In this document: in pieces, positions 51,294-60,309 of the stretch
Numbering within the stretch: position 1 is the stretch's first letter
Layout of the letters: every line of letters starts with the position of its first letter
DNA from: Pseudomonas sp. S30
Lineage (GTDB): Bacteria; Pseudomonadota; Gammaproteobacteria; Pseudomonadales; Pseudomonadaceae
Length of the DNA stretch: 64,000 bases
Reading direction: 5' to 3'
Assembly: GCF_016518545.1 (NCBI RefSeq)
Contig: NZ_JACVTO010000019.1
Coordinates: 46,716 to 110,715, forward strand
Position numbers and translations under genes: made by a program
Notes under the pieces: generated by a model
Databases searched by the model: none
Told to the model about the DNA's origin: nothing
Seen by the model: the letters and a program-made list of their open reading frames with translations, nothing else

Positions 51294-52535
51294 TCAGATC
51301 CAGGAATGCCGCGCAGGCAGCGTGCCGTTGAGGTGGTAGGCGCCCACCGCGTGATACTTCCAGCGCACCGGATCGTGCAGCGTGTGCACCCGGGCATTGC
51401 GCCAATGGCGGTCGAGGTTGAATTCGGCCAGGCTGGCGCGGCTGCCGGCCAGCTCCAGCAGCTTCTCGCCAGCCTGCAAGGCGATCTCGGTGGTGAGCGC
51501 CTTGGCCTCGGCCACGGCGATCGAGGCGCGCGCCGCCGCGGCGGCATCGATCGGCGCCGCGTCGACCGCGTCGAGCACTTGGGCGGCCCTGCGCAGCAGC
51601 GCTTCGGCGGCGTGCAGCTCGAGCTTGAGACGGCCGATGTCGGCGATCACATAGGGGTCGTCGCTGGCGCGCTCGACCTTGGCATCGATCCACGGCCGTG
51701 CCTTGTGACGCACGAAGTCGATGGCATCCTCGATGGCCGCCTCGGCGATACCGGCGTCGATGGCTGCCTGGATCAACTGCGAGACCGCTCCCTGAATGTT
51801 CGGGCGCTCGGCCTGGCGCCAGTTGTCGATCACCAGCTCCGCATCCACCGCTACCCGGTCGAGCAGCACGGTGCCACTGGCGGTGGTGCGCTGGCCGAAG
51901 CCGGACCAGTCATCGACGATGCGCAGCCCCGCGCTGCCCCGGCGCACGAAGGCCAGGCGCTGACGACCTTCGTCGTCCAGCGCCTTGACCGCCACCCAAT
52001 GGGCGAACAGCGCGCCGGTGGAGTAGAACTTCTCGCCCGTCACCCGATAACCGTCGCCTTCGCGGGTCAGGCGTGCCTTGAGCGTCAGGGTGTCCTTGGT
52101 GCCGCGCTCGGGTCCGGCATTGCCGATGCGCCAGCCGTCGAGCACCGAGCGGTAGAGGCGTGCCTGCTGCGCCTGGGTGGCGGTGTCGCGCAGCAGATGC
52201 AGCAGGCCGAACTGATTCTGCGGGATTTGTCCCAGGGCGGGGTCGGCGGCGCTGATCAGGCGAAACACTTCGGCCAGCGTGACGAAGGACACGCCGGGGC
52301 CGCCGAAAGCCTTGGGCACGGTGATGCTGCCCAGACCCGATTGGGTGAAGCGTTCGATCTCAGCCCAGGGTAACTGGCGCTGCTGGTCGCGCTGCGAAGC
52401 CTGGGCTCGGGCAACGTCGGCCAGCTCGCGGGCGGCCTGCAGCGCCTGGGCGTCATCGCGCAGGACCGCGGCGGGCAGCAGCGCGGGGGAGTGATCGTTG
52501 ATGGAGCGCGATGGGCTGTTGGCTTGACTGGACAT
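51294..52535 (-). CDS. SfnB-family sulfur-acquisition oxidoreductase, copy 2
   Basis: 413 residues from ATG 52535; an upstream in-frame ATG at 52607 is less likely. Same architecture as copy 1: EIERFTQSGLGSITVPKAFG, YRVTGEKFYSTGALFAHWVA, DDWSGFGQRTTASGTVLLDR and the ending RVHTLHDPVRWKYHAVGAYH. The two copies are clearly paralogous yet differ widely outside these motifs, so the duplication is old and substrate division is likely. Separated from copy 1 by 80 bp, probably the first gene of the operon running to metI. Confidence 0.88.
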   Translation of the reverse strand: MSSQANSPSRSINDHSPALLPAAVLRDDAQALQAARELADVARAQASQRDQQRQLPWAEIERFTQSGLGSITVPKAFGGPGVSFVTLAEVFRLISAADPALGQIPQNQFGLLHLLRDTATQAQQARLYRSVLDGWRIGNAGPERGTKDTLTLKARLTREGDGYRVTGEKFYSTGALFAHWVAVKALDDEGRQRLAFVRRGSAGLRIVDDWSGFGQRTTASGTVLLDRVAVDAELVIDNWRQAERPNIQGAVSQLIQAAIDAGIAEAAIEDAIDFVRHKARPWIDAKVERASDDPYVIADIGRLKLELHAAEALLRRAAQVLDAVDAAPIDAAAAARASIAVAEAKALTTEIALQAGEKLLELAGSRASLAEFNLDRHWRNARVHTLHDPVRWKYHAVGAYHLNGTLPARHSWI

Positions 52536-52793
52536 CAGTGCCGCTCCCTGGCGGCACTCGACGCCCCGAGCGGGGAGAGGGTGTGACTGACCATACCTGA
52601 ACCTCACGAAGTGATTGCGTCGCGCCGCGGGTAGCGGTAGACGAGTGCGGGTCCGGTGGTCCGGTGTTTATACCTTATGTGCTTATAACGAGTTTATGAA
52701 CTAACCTTTTGGAATATGCATAGAAGGTCGGTGAACGGCCTCAAAGACCTTTTTCGCCAATGGCTAGAGGCCGCCAGGCTTACGCCCTGGCCC
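52536..52793. promoter_or_regulatory. Promoter region of the SfnB-monooxygenase-met operon
   Basis: 258 bp between the cystine ABC operon end and the first SfnB gene. An AT-rich core at 52665-52715 (CTTATGTGCTTATAACGAGT, then TTATGAACTAA) stands out, in keeping with sulfur-starvation promoters bound by CysB-type LysR activators. No sigma-54 -24/-12 pair was found with certainty. Confidence 0.4.
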
Positions 52794-53555
52794 CTATTCC
52801 TGTACCGCTGCCGTGCCGAGAAACTTGCGCAGGAACTGGCGGGTACGCTCATGCTGCGGCGCGGCGAACAGCGCCTTGGCCTCGCCCTGTTCCACGATCA
52901 CCCCCTGGTCGAAGAACACCACGCGATTGGCCACCTCACGGGCGAAGCTCATCTCGTGGGTGACGATGATCATGGTGCGCTTTTCCTCGGCCAGGCTGCG
53001 GATGGTTTCCAGCACCTCGCCTACCAGCTCCGGGTCCAGCGCCGAGGTGGGTTCGTCGAGCAGGATCACCTGGGGCTCCATGGCCAGCGCCCGGGCGATG
53101 GCCACGCGCTGCTGCTGACCGCCGGACAGGCGTCGAGGGTAGGCGTCTTCCTTGCCGGCCAGGCCGACCTTGGCCAGCAGTCGACGGCCAAGGGCTTCGG
53201 CCTGCTCGCGCGGGGTCTTCTTGACGATCACCGGTCCTTCGATGACGTTCTCCAACGCCGTGCGATGGGGAAACAGGTTGAAGCTCTGGAACACGAAGCC
53301 GGCCTGTTGGCGCAGCCGGCGAATCGCGCTTTGCTGGCCCCCCAGCGACCGCCCGGCGTCGATGTCGACATCGCCGATGCGAATGCGACCGGCGTCGGGC
53401 GTCTCGAGCAGGTTCAGGCAGCGCAGGAAGGTGGTCTTGCCCGAACCGCTCGGCCCGATGATGGCCACCACTTCACCCGGCGCGACGTTCAGGTCGATGC
53501 CCTTGAGCACTGTCTGACCCTTGAACCGTTTGGTCAGGCCTTCCACGACGATCAT
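52794..53555 (-). CDS. tcyN: L-cystine ABC transporter ATP-binding protein
   Basis: 253 residues, polar-amino-acid ABC ATPase (YecC/GlnQ group). Walker A GPSGSGKTT, signature LSGGQQQR, Walker B VILLDEPTSALDPELV, H-loop VTHEMSFA. Two bp after the permease stop. Together with the next two genes it forms a complete cystine-type importer equivalent to E. coli YecC-YecS-FliY (TcyN-TcyL-TcyJ). Confidence 0.88.
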   Translation of the reverse strand: MIVVEGLTKRFKGQTVLKGIDLNVAPGEVVAIIGPSGSGKTTFLRCLNLLETPDAGRIRIGDVDIDAGRSLGGQQSAIRRLRQQAGFVFQSFNLFPHRTALENVIEGPVIVKKTPREQAEALGRRLLAKVGLAGKEDAYPRRLSGGQQQRVAIARALAMEPQVILLDEPTSALDPELVGEVLETIRSLAEEKRTMIIVTHEMSFAREVANRVVFFDQGVIVEQGEAKALFAAPQHERTRQFLRKFLGTAAVQE

Positions 53556-53557
53556 CT

Positions 53558-54226
53558 TCAGGGCTCCTGGTCATGCTGGTTGACCCGCGCTTCCATGCGG
53601 TTCTGGAAATACGCCAGGATGCTGCACAGTATCCAGTAGATCACTGCGACGGCCAGGTACATGGTGAACACTTCGAAGGTGCGCGCGGTGATCAGCTGGG
53701 CCTGGCGGAACAGCTCCGGCACCTGGATGGTGGCCGCCAGCGCGGTGTCCTTGACCAGCGAGATGAAGCTGTTGCCCAGCGGCGGCAGGGCGGTGCGCAT
53801 GGCCTGGGGCAGGATCGCCCGGCGCATGGCCTGGGTGCGGGTCATGCCGATGCTGGCCGCCGCTTCCCACTGGCCTCGGTCGATGGAGGCGATGGCCGCA
53901 CGCAGGATCTCGCAGACATAGGCCGCCATGTTCAGCGACAGGCCGATCAGCGAAGCAGGGATCGGCTCCAGTTCGATGCCCACCTGCGGCAGGCCGAAAT
54001 AGATCACGAACAGCTGCACCAGCAGTGGCGTGCCGCGAAAGAACGACACGTACAGCCGCGCCAGCCAGTCCAGCGGCCTGATCTTCGACAGGCGCATCAA
54101 GGCCAGGACGAAGCCCAGCACCAGCCCGAAGAACATGCCGCCGACGCTGAGCAGCACCGTGTAGCCTGCGCCCTTGAGCAGAAAGGGCGCAGAGTCGATC
54201 ACCAGTTGCAGGGTCTCGGGCATCAT
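53558..54226 (-). CDS. tcyL: L-cystine ABC transporter permease
   Basis: 222 residues, HisM/YecS-type permease. MRLSKIRPLDWLARLYVSFF then RGTPLLVQLFVIYFGLPQ is the signature N-terminal half of polar amino-acid permeases, and WEAAASIGMTRTQAMRRAIL is the EAA loop. Its start overlaps the stop of the binding-protein gene by 4 bp. Confidence 0.9.
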   Translation of the reverse strand: MMPETLQLVIDSAPFLLKGAGYTVLLSVGGMFFGLVLGFVLALMRLSKIRPLDWLARLYVSFFRGTPLLVQLFVIYFGLPQVGIELEPIPASLIGLSLNMAAYVCEILRAAIASIDRGQWEAAASIGMTRTQAMRRAILPQAMRTALPPLGNSFISLVKDTALAATIQVPELFRQAQLITARTFEVFTMYLAVAVIYWILCSILAYFQNRMEARVNQHDQEP

Positions 54227-55017
54227 CGAGTGACGTCGGCACCGAAGTATTTTTCCGACAGCTTGGCCAGCGTGCCATCGGCTTTGAGTTTATCCAGCGC
54301 CTTGTCGATGGCCGCGTGCAGCTCCGGCTCGTCCTTGCGCAGGGCCACACCGGACTCCAGCCGCGAGAACGGCTCGCCCGCGAGCTGGGTGTCCGGGGCT
54401 TTCTTCGCATAGCCCAGTGCTGCCAGACGGTCGATCAGGATGGCGTCGATGCGGCCATTGCGCAGGTCGGCGAACTTGCTTGGGTCGTCTTCGTAGGTGC
54501 GTACATCGGCCTTGGGCACGTCCTGCTTGACCCACTGCTCGTAGTTGGTGCCCAAGCCTACGCCGACCTTCTTGCCGGCCAGGTCCTGGGCGCTTTTGAT
54601 GTTCAGTTCGTCGGCCTTCTTCTTCAGCACCAGGGCCTGGATACCGGACACGGTGTAGGGTTCGGAGAAGTCGTATTTCTTCTTGCGCTTCTCGGAAATG
54701 GTCACCTGGTTGATCACCACGTCCAGGCGCTTGGACTCCAGCGCAGCCAGGATGCCGTCCCACTTGGTGGTCTGGATCTTGGCTTTGACGCCCAACTGCT
54801 GGGCGATCAGATTGGCCAGTTCCACTTCGAATCCGTCCAGCTTGCCGTTCTCGTCGACGAAGCTGAAGGGTGGGTAGGTGCCCTCCAGGCCAACGGTGAT
54901 GACGCCTTTGTGCTGGATGGACTCGAGCGCCTGGCCGGCGAAGGCGTGGCCGATCAGGCCGCTGCTCAGCGCGAGGGCCAGGGTGGCGCGAACGAAGGGC
55001 TTGGTGAATAGGGTCAT
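54223..55017 (-). CDS. tcyJ: Periplasmic L-cystine-binding protein
   Basis: 264 residues. Signal peptide to about residue 27 (ALALSSGLIGHAFA). Class-3 solute-binding protein: ITVGLEGTYPPFSFVDENGK, LDGFEVELANLIAQQLGVKA, VVINQVTISEKRKKKYDFSE (amino-acid binding loop). FliY/TcyJ of E. coli binds cystine and related amino acids; the adjoining sulfur genes and serine acetyltransferase support cystine here. First gene of the tcyJ-L-N operon. Confidence 0.88.
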   Translation of the reverse strand: MTLFTKPFVRATLALALSSGLIGHAFAGQALESIQHKGVITVGLEGTYPPFSFVDENGKLDGFEVELANLIAQQLGVKAKIQTTKWDGILAALESKRLDVVINQVTISEKRKKKYDFSEPYTVSGIQALVLKKKADELNIKSAQDLAGKKVGVGLGTNYEQWVKQDVPKADVRTYEDDPSKFADLRNGRIDAILIDRLAALGYAKKAPDTQLAGEPFSRLESGVALRKDEPELHAAIDKALDKLKADGTLAKLSEKYFGADVTR

Positions 55018-55255
55018 GGGTGCTCCCGCGCGTTCATGGGTGGAATGGGTGGCGACTATAAGGTGAGCTTTTTAGCTCAGGAAATACTCAAAAAATTTCC
55101 TTTATTCCATTGCGCTATTACTCATCCGCCACGGCGTCGAGGCGATGGCGCAGAATGGAATAAAGCGGTGTTTTTTCCAAGGGAAGAATTGCCGTAGAGT
55201 TGATCCGCTATCATCCGCGCCGATTCACCCGAACGCCGCCAGCCAGGAGACCACC
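55018..55255. promoter_or_regulatory. Divergent tcyJ / epsC promoter region
   Basis: 238 bp between the cystine operon and the serine acetyltransferase gene. It is AT-rich at 55060-55130 and contains GAGCT-TTTT-AGCTC (55063-55076) plus two copies of TTATTCC/GGAATAA (near 55103 and 55155) in inverted orientation. The arrangement suits shared control by cysteine status; the regulator is not identified. Confidence 0.4.
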
Positions 55256-56188
55256 GTGAGCGAACATCCTTCCACCGGCCATTGGCAATTGCCGTCCATC
55301 GTCAGCGAGCTGCGTCAGGCGCGCGACCAGTGGCGCACGCGCAACGGCCGCTGCAGCAACAAGCAAGGTGGGCGTGAGCTGCCGTCGCGCGAAGCGGTTC
55401 GCGAAATCCTCGAGCAACTGTGTGGTGCATTGTTTCCCATGCGCCTGGGCCCGGTGGACCTGCGTGAGGAAAGCGAGGACTTCTACGTCGGGCACACCCT
55501 GGATGCGGCGCTCACCTCGCTGCTGACCCAGGCGCGCCTGGAGCTGCGCTATGCCGCGCGGCACGGCAATGTCCAGGTCGACGACGTCGATGCCCATGCG
55601 CTGGGGCTGATCCAGGGCTTCGCCGCCGCGCTGCCACAGATGCGCGTGCTGCTCGACACCGACGTGCTGGCTGCCTACCACGGCGATCCGGCGGCGCGCA
55701 GCGTCGATGAAGTGCTGCTGTGCTATCCCGGTATCCTGGCGATCATCCACCATCGCCTGGCCCATCATCTGTACAAGGCCGGCCTGCCGTTGCTGGCGCG
55801 GATCAGCTCGGAACTCGCACACTCGGCCACCGGGATCGATATCCATCCCGGTGCGCAGATCGGCCCGAGCTTCTTCATCGACCATGGTACGGGCGTGGTC
55901 ATCGGCGAGACGGCGATCATCGGTGAGCGGGTGCGCATCTACCAGGCCGTGACCCTGGGCGCCAAGCGCTTCCCCAGCGACGAGTCGGGCACCTTGCACA
56001 AGGGCCTGGCACGCCACCCAATCGTCGAGGACGACGTGGTGATCTATGCCGGCGCCACCATCCTGGGCCGTATCACCATCGGCAAGGGATCGACCATCGG
56101 CGGTAATGTCTGGCTGACCCGCAGCGTGCCGGCCGAGAGCAACATCACCCAGGCCAATCTGCAGCTCGACTGCCAGGATCGGCAGTAG
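55256..56188 (+). CDS. epsC: Serine O-acetyltransferase, EpsC type
   Basis: 310 residues from a GTG at 55256 with AGGAG 6 bp upstream; the longer ATG frame from 55145 runs through the promoter. N-terminal helical domain (~190 residues) and a left-handed beta-helix of hexapeptide repeats: SSELAHSATGIDIHPGAQIG, HGTGVVIGETAIIG, YQAVTLGAKRFP, IYAGATILGRITIGKGSTIG, GNVWLTRSVP. It makes O-acetylserine, the carbon acceptor for sulfide in cysteine synthesis. Divergent from the cystine importer, so sulfur entry and acceptor synthesis are neighbours. Confidence 0.92.
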   Translation: MSEHPSTGHWQLPSIVSELRQARDQWRTRNGRCSNKQGGRELPSREAVREILEQLCGALFPMRLGPVDLREESEDFYVGHTLDAALTSLLTQARLELRYAARHGNVQVDDVDAHALGLIQGFAAALPQMRVLLDTDVLAAYHGDPAARSVDEVLLCYPGILAIIHHRLAHHLYKAGLPLLARISSELAHSATGIDIHPGAQIGPSFFIDHGTGVVIGETAIIGERVRIYQAVTLGAKRFPSDESGTLHKGLARHPIVEDDVVIYAGATILGRITIGKGSTIGGNVWLTRSVPAESNITQANLQLDCQDRQ

Positions 56189-56196
56189 CCGGTCGC

Positions 56197-56326
<130 letters not shown>

Positions 56327-56415
56327 GCCTCCGCAGACTGGAACCGGCAGGCAAGCGCAACGGTCAACTGGTCGCCCACCGGCGGCTTCAGGTCGCATCG
56401 AAATCCGATCCATGT

Positions 56416-56441
56416 TTAACTTGAACGTTCGTTCAACTTAA
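56416..56441. promoter_or_regulatory. Probable BetI-type operator upstream of betT
   Basis: TTGAACG-TT-CGTTCAA at 56421-56436 is a perfect 7-bp inverted repeat, extendable with one mismatch to TTAACTTGAACG / CGTTCAACTTAA. Position about 95 bp before betT and the sequence resemble TetR-family BetI sites in choline genes. betI itself is not in the window. Confidence 0.55.
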
Positions 56442-56534
56442 AACGCTGGTCCGCTGCCGGTGTTCAACAGGAGGATTTCCTTTGCTGAACCCGTTCCATT
56501 CGTACCCCATCTCCGTTGCCGAGGTGCGCCATCC

Positions 56535-58538
56535 ATGAGTGCACCGTCCGCTTCGCTTGCCCCTGGCAAGGTCCGCATGAACCCTCCGGTGTTCTATTTC
56601 GCGGCAAGCTTCATTCTCATCTTCGGCCTGGTGGTCATCAGCAATCCACAGGCTGCCGGGGACTGGCTGCTGGCGGCGCAGAACTGGGCGGCCAACACGG
56701 TCGGCTGGTACTACATGCTGGCTATGACCCTGTACCTGGTGTTCGTGGTGGTCACGGCCGTGTCCGGCTACGGCAAGATCAAGCTGGGCGCCGACCATGA
56801 CGAGCCGGAGTTCAGCTACCTGTCCTGGGCCGGCATGCTGTTCGCCGCCGGTATCAGCATCACGCTGTTCTTCTTCTGCGTCTCCGAACCCCTCACCCAC
56901 ATGCTCCAGCCGCCCCAGGGCGAGGGCGGTACGGTGGAGGCCGGGCGCCAGGCGATGCAGATCCTGTTCCTGCACTGGGGCCTGCACGGCTGGGGCGTGT
57001 TCGCCTTCGTCGGCATGGCCCTGGCGTATTTCGCCTACCGCCACAACCTGCCCCTGGCGTTGCGCTCGGCGCTGTACCCGCTGATCGGCAAACGCATCAA
57101 CGGCCCCATCGGCTACGCCGTGGACGGTTTCGGCATCATCGCCACGGTATTCGGCCTGGGCGCCGATATGGGCTTTGGCGTGCTGCACCTGAACTCCGGC
57201 CTGGACTACCTGTTCGGCGTGGCCCACAGCCAGTGGGTGCAGGTGGCGCTGATCGCCTTGATGATGGGCGCGGCGGTGGCCGTGGCGGTGGCGGGGGTGG
57301 AGAAGGGCGTGCGGGTGATGAGCGACATCAACCTGTTCCTGGCCTGCGCGCTGTTGCTGTTCGTGCTGTTCGCCGGCCCCACCCAGCACCTGTTCAACAC
57401 CTTGATCCAGAACCTGGGTGATTACCTGGGCGCCTTGTCGCGCAAGAGCTTCGACGTCTATGCCTACGGCGAGAACCGCGACTGGCTGGGTGGCTGGACC
57501 GTGTTCTACTGGGCCTGGTGGATCGCCTGGGCGCCCTTCGTGGGGCTGTTCATCGCGCGCATTTCGCGCGGTCGCACCATCCGCGAGTTCGTCTTTGGCG
57601 TGCTGCTGATTCCGCTGGGCTTCACCCTGGCGTGGATGTCGATCTTCGGCAACAGCGCGCTGGACCAGGTGATCAACCACGGCATGACCGCCCTGGGCCA
57701 GTCCGCCCTGGACAACCCGTCGATGAGCCTGTACCTGCTGCTGGAGACCTATCCCTGGAGCAAGACGGTGATCGCGGTCACGGTGTTCATCAGCTTCGTG
57801 TTCTTCGTCACCTCCGCCGACTCCGGCACCGTGGTCCTGGCCACGCTGTCGTCCAAGGGCGGCGACACCGACGAGGACGGTCCGAACTGGCTGCGCATCT
57901 TCTGGGGCGCGATGACCGCGCTGGTCACCAGTGCCTTGCTGTTCGCCGGCAGCATCGATTCGCTGAAGTCGGCGGTGGTGCTGACCTCCCTGCCGTTCTC
58001 GCTGATCCTGCTGTGCATGATGTGGGGGCTGCACAAGGCCTTCCATCTGGAGAGCCAGCGGCGCATCGCACAGATGCATTCGCTGGCGCCGTTCGCCCAG
58101 ACCCGGCGCGGACGCGGCGGCTGGCGCAACCGCCTGAGCCAGGCCGTGCACTTCCCGTCGCGCGACGAGGTGTACCGCTTCATGGACGACGTGGTGCGCC
58201 CGGCGATCGCCGACGTCACCGAGGTGTTCGAGCAGAAAGGCCTGACCCTGATCACCCAGGACGACCCGAGCCACGACAACGTCAGCCTCAAGGTCGGCCA
58301 TGGCGAGGAGCAGCCGTTCATCTACCAGGTGCAGATGCGCGGCTACTTCACCCCCTCCTTCGCCTTGGGGGGCGTGGGTGCGCAGGAGTTGAAGAACCGC
58401 CGCTATTACCGCGCCGAGGTGCACCTGGCCGAGGGCAGCCAGAACTACGATCTGGTCGGCTACAGCAAGGAGCAGATCATCAACGACATCCTCGACCAGT
58501 ACGAACGGCACATGCAGTTCCTGCACCTGGTCAGGTGA
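56535..58538 (+). CDS. betT: BCCT-family choline/betaine transporter
   Basis: 667 residues from ATG 56535. Twelve membrane segments and the BCCT signature VFYWAWWIAWAPFVGLFIAR followed by ISRGRTIREF. The length and the ~150-residue hydrophilic C-terminal tail (from FHLESQRRIAQM) match BetT-type proton- or sodium-coupled choline transporters, in which the tail takes part in osmotic control. Choline is the best guess, glycine betaine or carnitine cannot be excluded. The upstream palindrome supports BetI control. Confidence 0.85.
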   Translation: MSAPSASLAPGKVRMNPPVFYFAASFILIFGLVVISNPQAAGDWLLAAQNWAANTVGWYYMLAMTLYLVFVVVTAVSGYGKIKLGADHDEPEFSYLSWAGMLFAAGISITLFFFCVSEPLTHMLQPPQGEGGTVEAGRQAMQILFLHWGLHGWGVFAFVGMALAYFAYRHNLPLALRSALYPLIGKRINGPIGYAVDGFGIIATVFGLGADMGFGVLHLNSGLDYLFGVAHSQWVQVALIALMMGAAVAVAVAGVEKGVRVMSDINLFLACALLLFVLFAGPTQHLFNTLIQNLGDYLGALSRKSFDVYAYGENRDWLGGWTVFYWAWWIAWAPFVGLFIARISRGRTIREFVFGVLLIPLGFTLAWMSIFGNSALDQVINHGMTALGQSALDNPSMSLYLLLETYPWSKTVIAVTVFISFVFFVTSADSGTVVLATLSSKGGDTDEDGPNWLRIFWGAMTALVTSALLFAGSIDSLKSAVVLTSLPFSLILLCMMWGLHKAFHLESQRRIAQMHSLAPFAQTRRGRGGWRNRLSQAVHFPSRDEVYRFMDDVVRPAIADVTEVFEQKGLTLITQDDPSHDNVSLKVGHGEEQPFIYQVQMRGYFTPSFALGGVGAQELKNRRYYRAEVHLAEGSQNYDLVGYSKEQIINDILDQYERHMQFLHLVR

Positions 58539-58544
58539 TGGACT

Positions 58545-58566
58545 CGGGGCCGCTGATGCGGCCCCG
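58545..58566. terminator. Shared terminator between convergent betT and tauD
   Basis: A perfect 9-bp stem CGGGGCCGC / GCGGCCCCG with a TGAT loop lies between the two stops; followed by GTTTCG on the plus strand. The T-run is short, so efficiency may be moderate. Confidence 0.65.
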
Positions 58567-58572
58567 TTTCGT

Positions 58573-59406
58573 TCAGAACGGGGCGTCCCCCAGGATCGTC
58601 GCGCGGTGCATCACCCGCCGCTGCGGGCGGTAGTCGTCCACGGCGAAATGCTGGGTCACGCGGTTGTCCCAGAACGCCACGTCGTTGGCCTGCCAGCGCC
58701 AGCGCAGGGTGAATTCCGGCCGCGTCGCATGGGCGAACAGCAATTTGAGCAGCGCTTGGCTCTCGTGCTCGGCCAACTCGTTGATGCGCGTGGTGAACCC
58801 CTCGTTGACGAACAGCGCCTTGCGCCCGCTCACTGGATGAGTGCGTACCACCGGATGCGACAGCGGTGGATGATTGCGCCGCGTCGCCTCCCAGCGCGCC
58901 AGGTCCTCGGCGGTGGTGCCGAAGCGCTCCAGGGGAAACGAGCGGGTGAAGTCATGGGTGGCGGTGAGGCCGTCCAGCATCAGGCGCAGCGGCGCCGACA
59001 GCGCTTCGAATGCGGCGATCCCGCTGGCCCACAAGGTGTCGCCGCCAAACGCCGGCACCTGCTTGGCGCTGAGTACCGCACCCAGCGCCGGGGTCGGCAG
59101 GAAGGTCACGTCAGTGTGCCAGGTGGCATTGTCGCGCACGTCGGTCACTGCGGTGTCGAGCACTAGCACCTGCGGGGTCTGCGGCACGTTGGGGTAGATC
59201 GGATGGATGTGCAGGTCGCCGAACTGCGCGGCGAAGGCCGCTTGCTGGGCCGGGGTGATGGCTTGCTCGCGAAAGAACAGCACCTGGTGGTCGAGCAAGG
59301 TCTGCTCGATGGTGTCGCGTTGCTCGGGGCTGAGCGGGCGCGCCAGATCGATGCCGTCCAGTTGGGCGCCCAGCGCGGGGCTGAGGGGCGTGATGTTCAG
59401 GCTCAT
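58573..59406 (-). CDS. tauD: Taurine dioxygenase
   Basis: 277 residues, Fe(II)/2-oxoglutarate dioxygenase. WHTDVTF provides His and Asp of the facial triad (about residues 97-99), NRVTQHFAVDDY the distal His, and RRVMHRATI the 2-oxoglutarate Arg. Converts taurine to aminoacetaldehyde and sulfite. A paralogue of AtsK in this window, but the operon with tauABC and the N-terminal ITPLSPALGAQLDGIDLARP are typical of TauD. Last gene of tauABCD, 63 bp after tauC. Confidence 0.92.
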   Translation of the reverse strand: MSLNITPLSPALGAQLDGIDLARPLSPEQRDTIEQTLLDHQVLFFREQAITPAQQAAFAAQFGDLHIHPIYPNVPQTPQVLVLDTAVTDVRDNATWHTDVTFLPTPALGAVLSAKQVPAFGGDTLWASGIAAFEALSAPLRLMLDGLTATHDFTRSFPLERFGTTAEDLARWEATRRNHPPLSHPVVRTHPVSGRKALFVNEGFTTRINELAEHESQALLKLLFAHATRPEFTLRWRWQANDVAFWDNRVTQHFAVDDYRPQRRVMHRATILGDAPF

Positions 59407-59469
59407 GTCGGATCTCTACAGAACTTTGGCCAGGACTTCGACCAGCAATTGGAGTGCGGTCGGGCGTGG

Positions 59470-60309
59470 TCAGTGGCTGTGCCCGTGCCAGGGCACCAGC
59501 CGCCGTTGCAGGGCGCGCAGGCCCATTTCCAGGGCGAAGGCGATCAGGGCGATCAGCAGGATGCCCAGCACCACCACGTCGGTGACCAGAAATTGCGCCG
59601 CCGACTGCACCATGAAGCCCAGGCCTCGGGTGGCCGCGATCAGCTCGGCGGCCACCAGCGTCGACCAGCCCACGCCCAGGCCGATACGCACCCCGGTGAG
59701 AATGTCGGGCAGTGCGCTGGGCAGGATCACGTGCCGGATCTGCTGCGCCCGGCTGGCCCCCAGCGACTGCGCCGCGCGCAGCTTGGCCGGGTCGACGGTG
59801 CGCACGCCAGTGGCGGTGGCGATGGCGATGGGGGCGAAGATTGCGAGGTAGATCAGCAGCACCTTGGACAGCTCGCCGATGCCGCACCAGATCACGATCA
59901 GCGGCAGGTAGGCCAGCGGCGGGATGGGACGGTAGAACTCGATCAACGGGTCGAGCACCCCCCGTGCCACGCGATTGCTGCCAATCGCCAGTCCGACCGG
60001 AATCGCCGTCAGCGTCGCGGCCAGCAATGCCGCGCCGATACGCCCCAGGCTGGCGCCCAGGTGCTGCCACAGGCTCACGTCCATGTAGCCCTGGGTCAGC
60101 AGCACCCAGGCCCTGCTGAGGATATCGCCGGGCGCAGGCAGGAACAGCGGCTCGACCCAGCCGGCAGCGGTGACCAGCCACCACACCAGCAGCAGGCTGG
60201 CGAGCGTCAGTGCGCTGATCCAGCGGGTCGGCAGCGGACGGCGCGGTGAGCGCTGCGCGCGTGCGCCCGGGGTCGCGTCGCCGACCACCGGCAGGTTCAG
60301 GCTGCTCAT
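59470..60309 (-). CDS. tauC: Taurine ABC transporter permease
   Basis: 279 residues, six membrane segments, SsuC/TauC permease. LRAAQSLGASRAQQIRHVIL is the EAA loop; RPIPPLAYLPLIVIWCGIGE is the typical segment before it. A 35-residue cytoplasmic N terminus precedes helix 1. Start overlaps tauB stop by 4 bp. Confidence 0.92.
   Translation of the reverse strand: MSSLNLPVVGDATPGARAQRSPRRPLPTRWISALTLASLLLVWWLVTAAGWVEPLFLPAPGDILSRAWVLLTQGYMDVSLWQHLGASLGRIGAALLAATLTAIPVGLAIGSNRVARGVLDPLIEFYRPIPPLAYLPLIVIWCGIGELSKVLLIYLAIFAPIAIATATGVRTVDPAKLRAAQSLGASRAQQIRHVILPSALPDILTGVRIGLGVGWSTLVAAELIAATRGLGFMVQSAAQFLVTDVVVLGILLIALIAFALEMGLRALQRRLVPWHGHSH

Noticed and set aside
56433..58526. 697-codon minus-strand frame opposite betT.
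   Set aside because: Shadow of the transporter gene, Gln/His/Arg-rich with no family features.
58573..59406. Second alkylsulfatase AtsK instead of TauD.
   Set aside because: The gene is the last of a complete tauABCD operon and its N terminus is of TauD type; shared motifs are common to the dioxygenase family.
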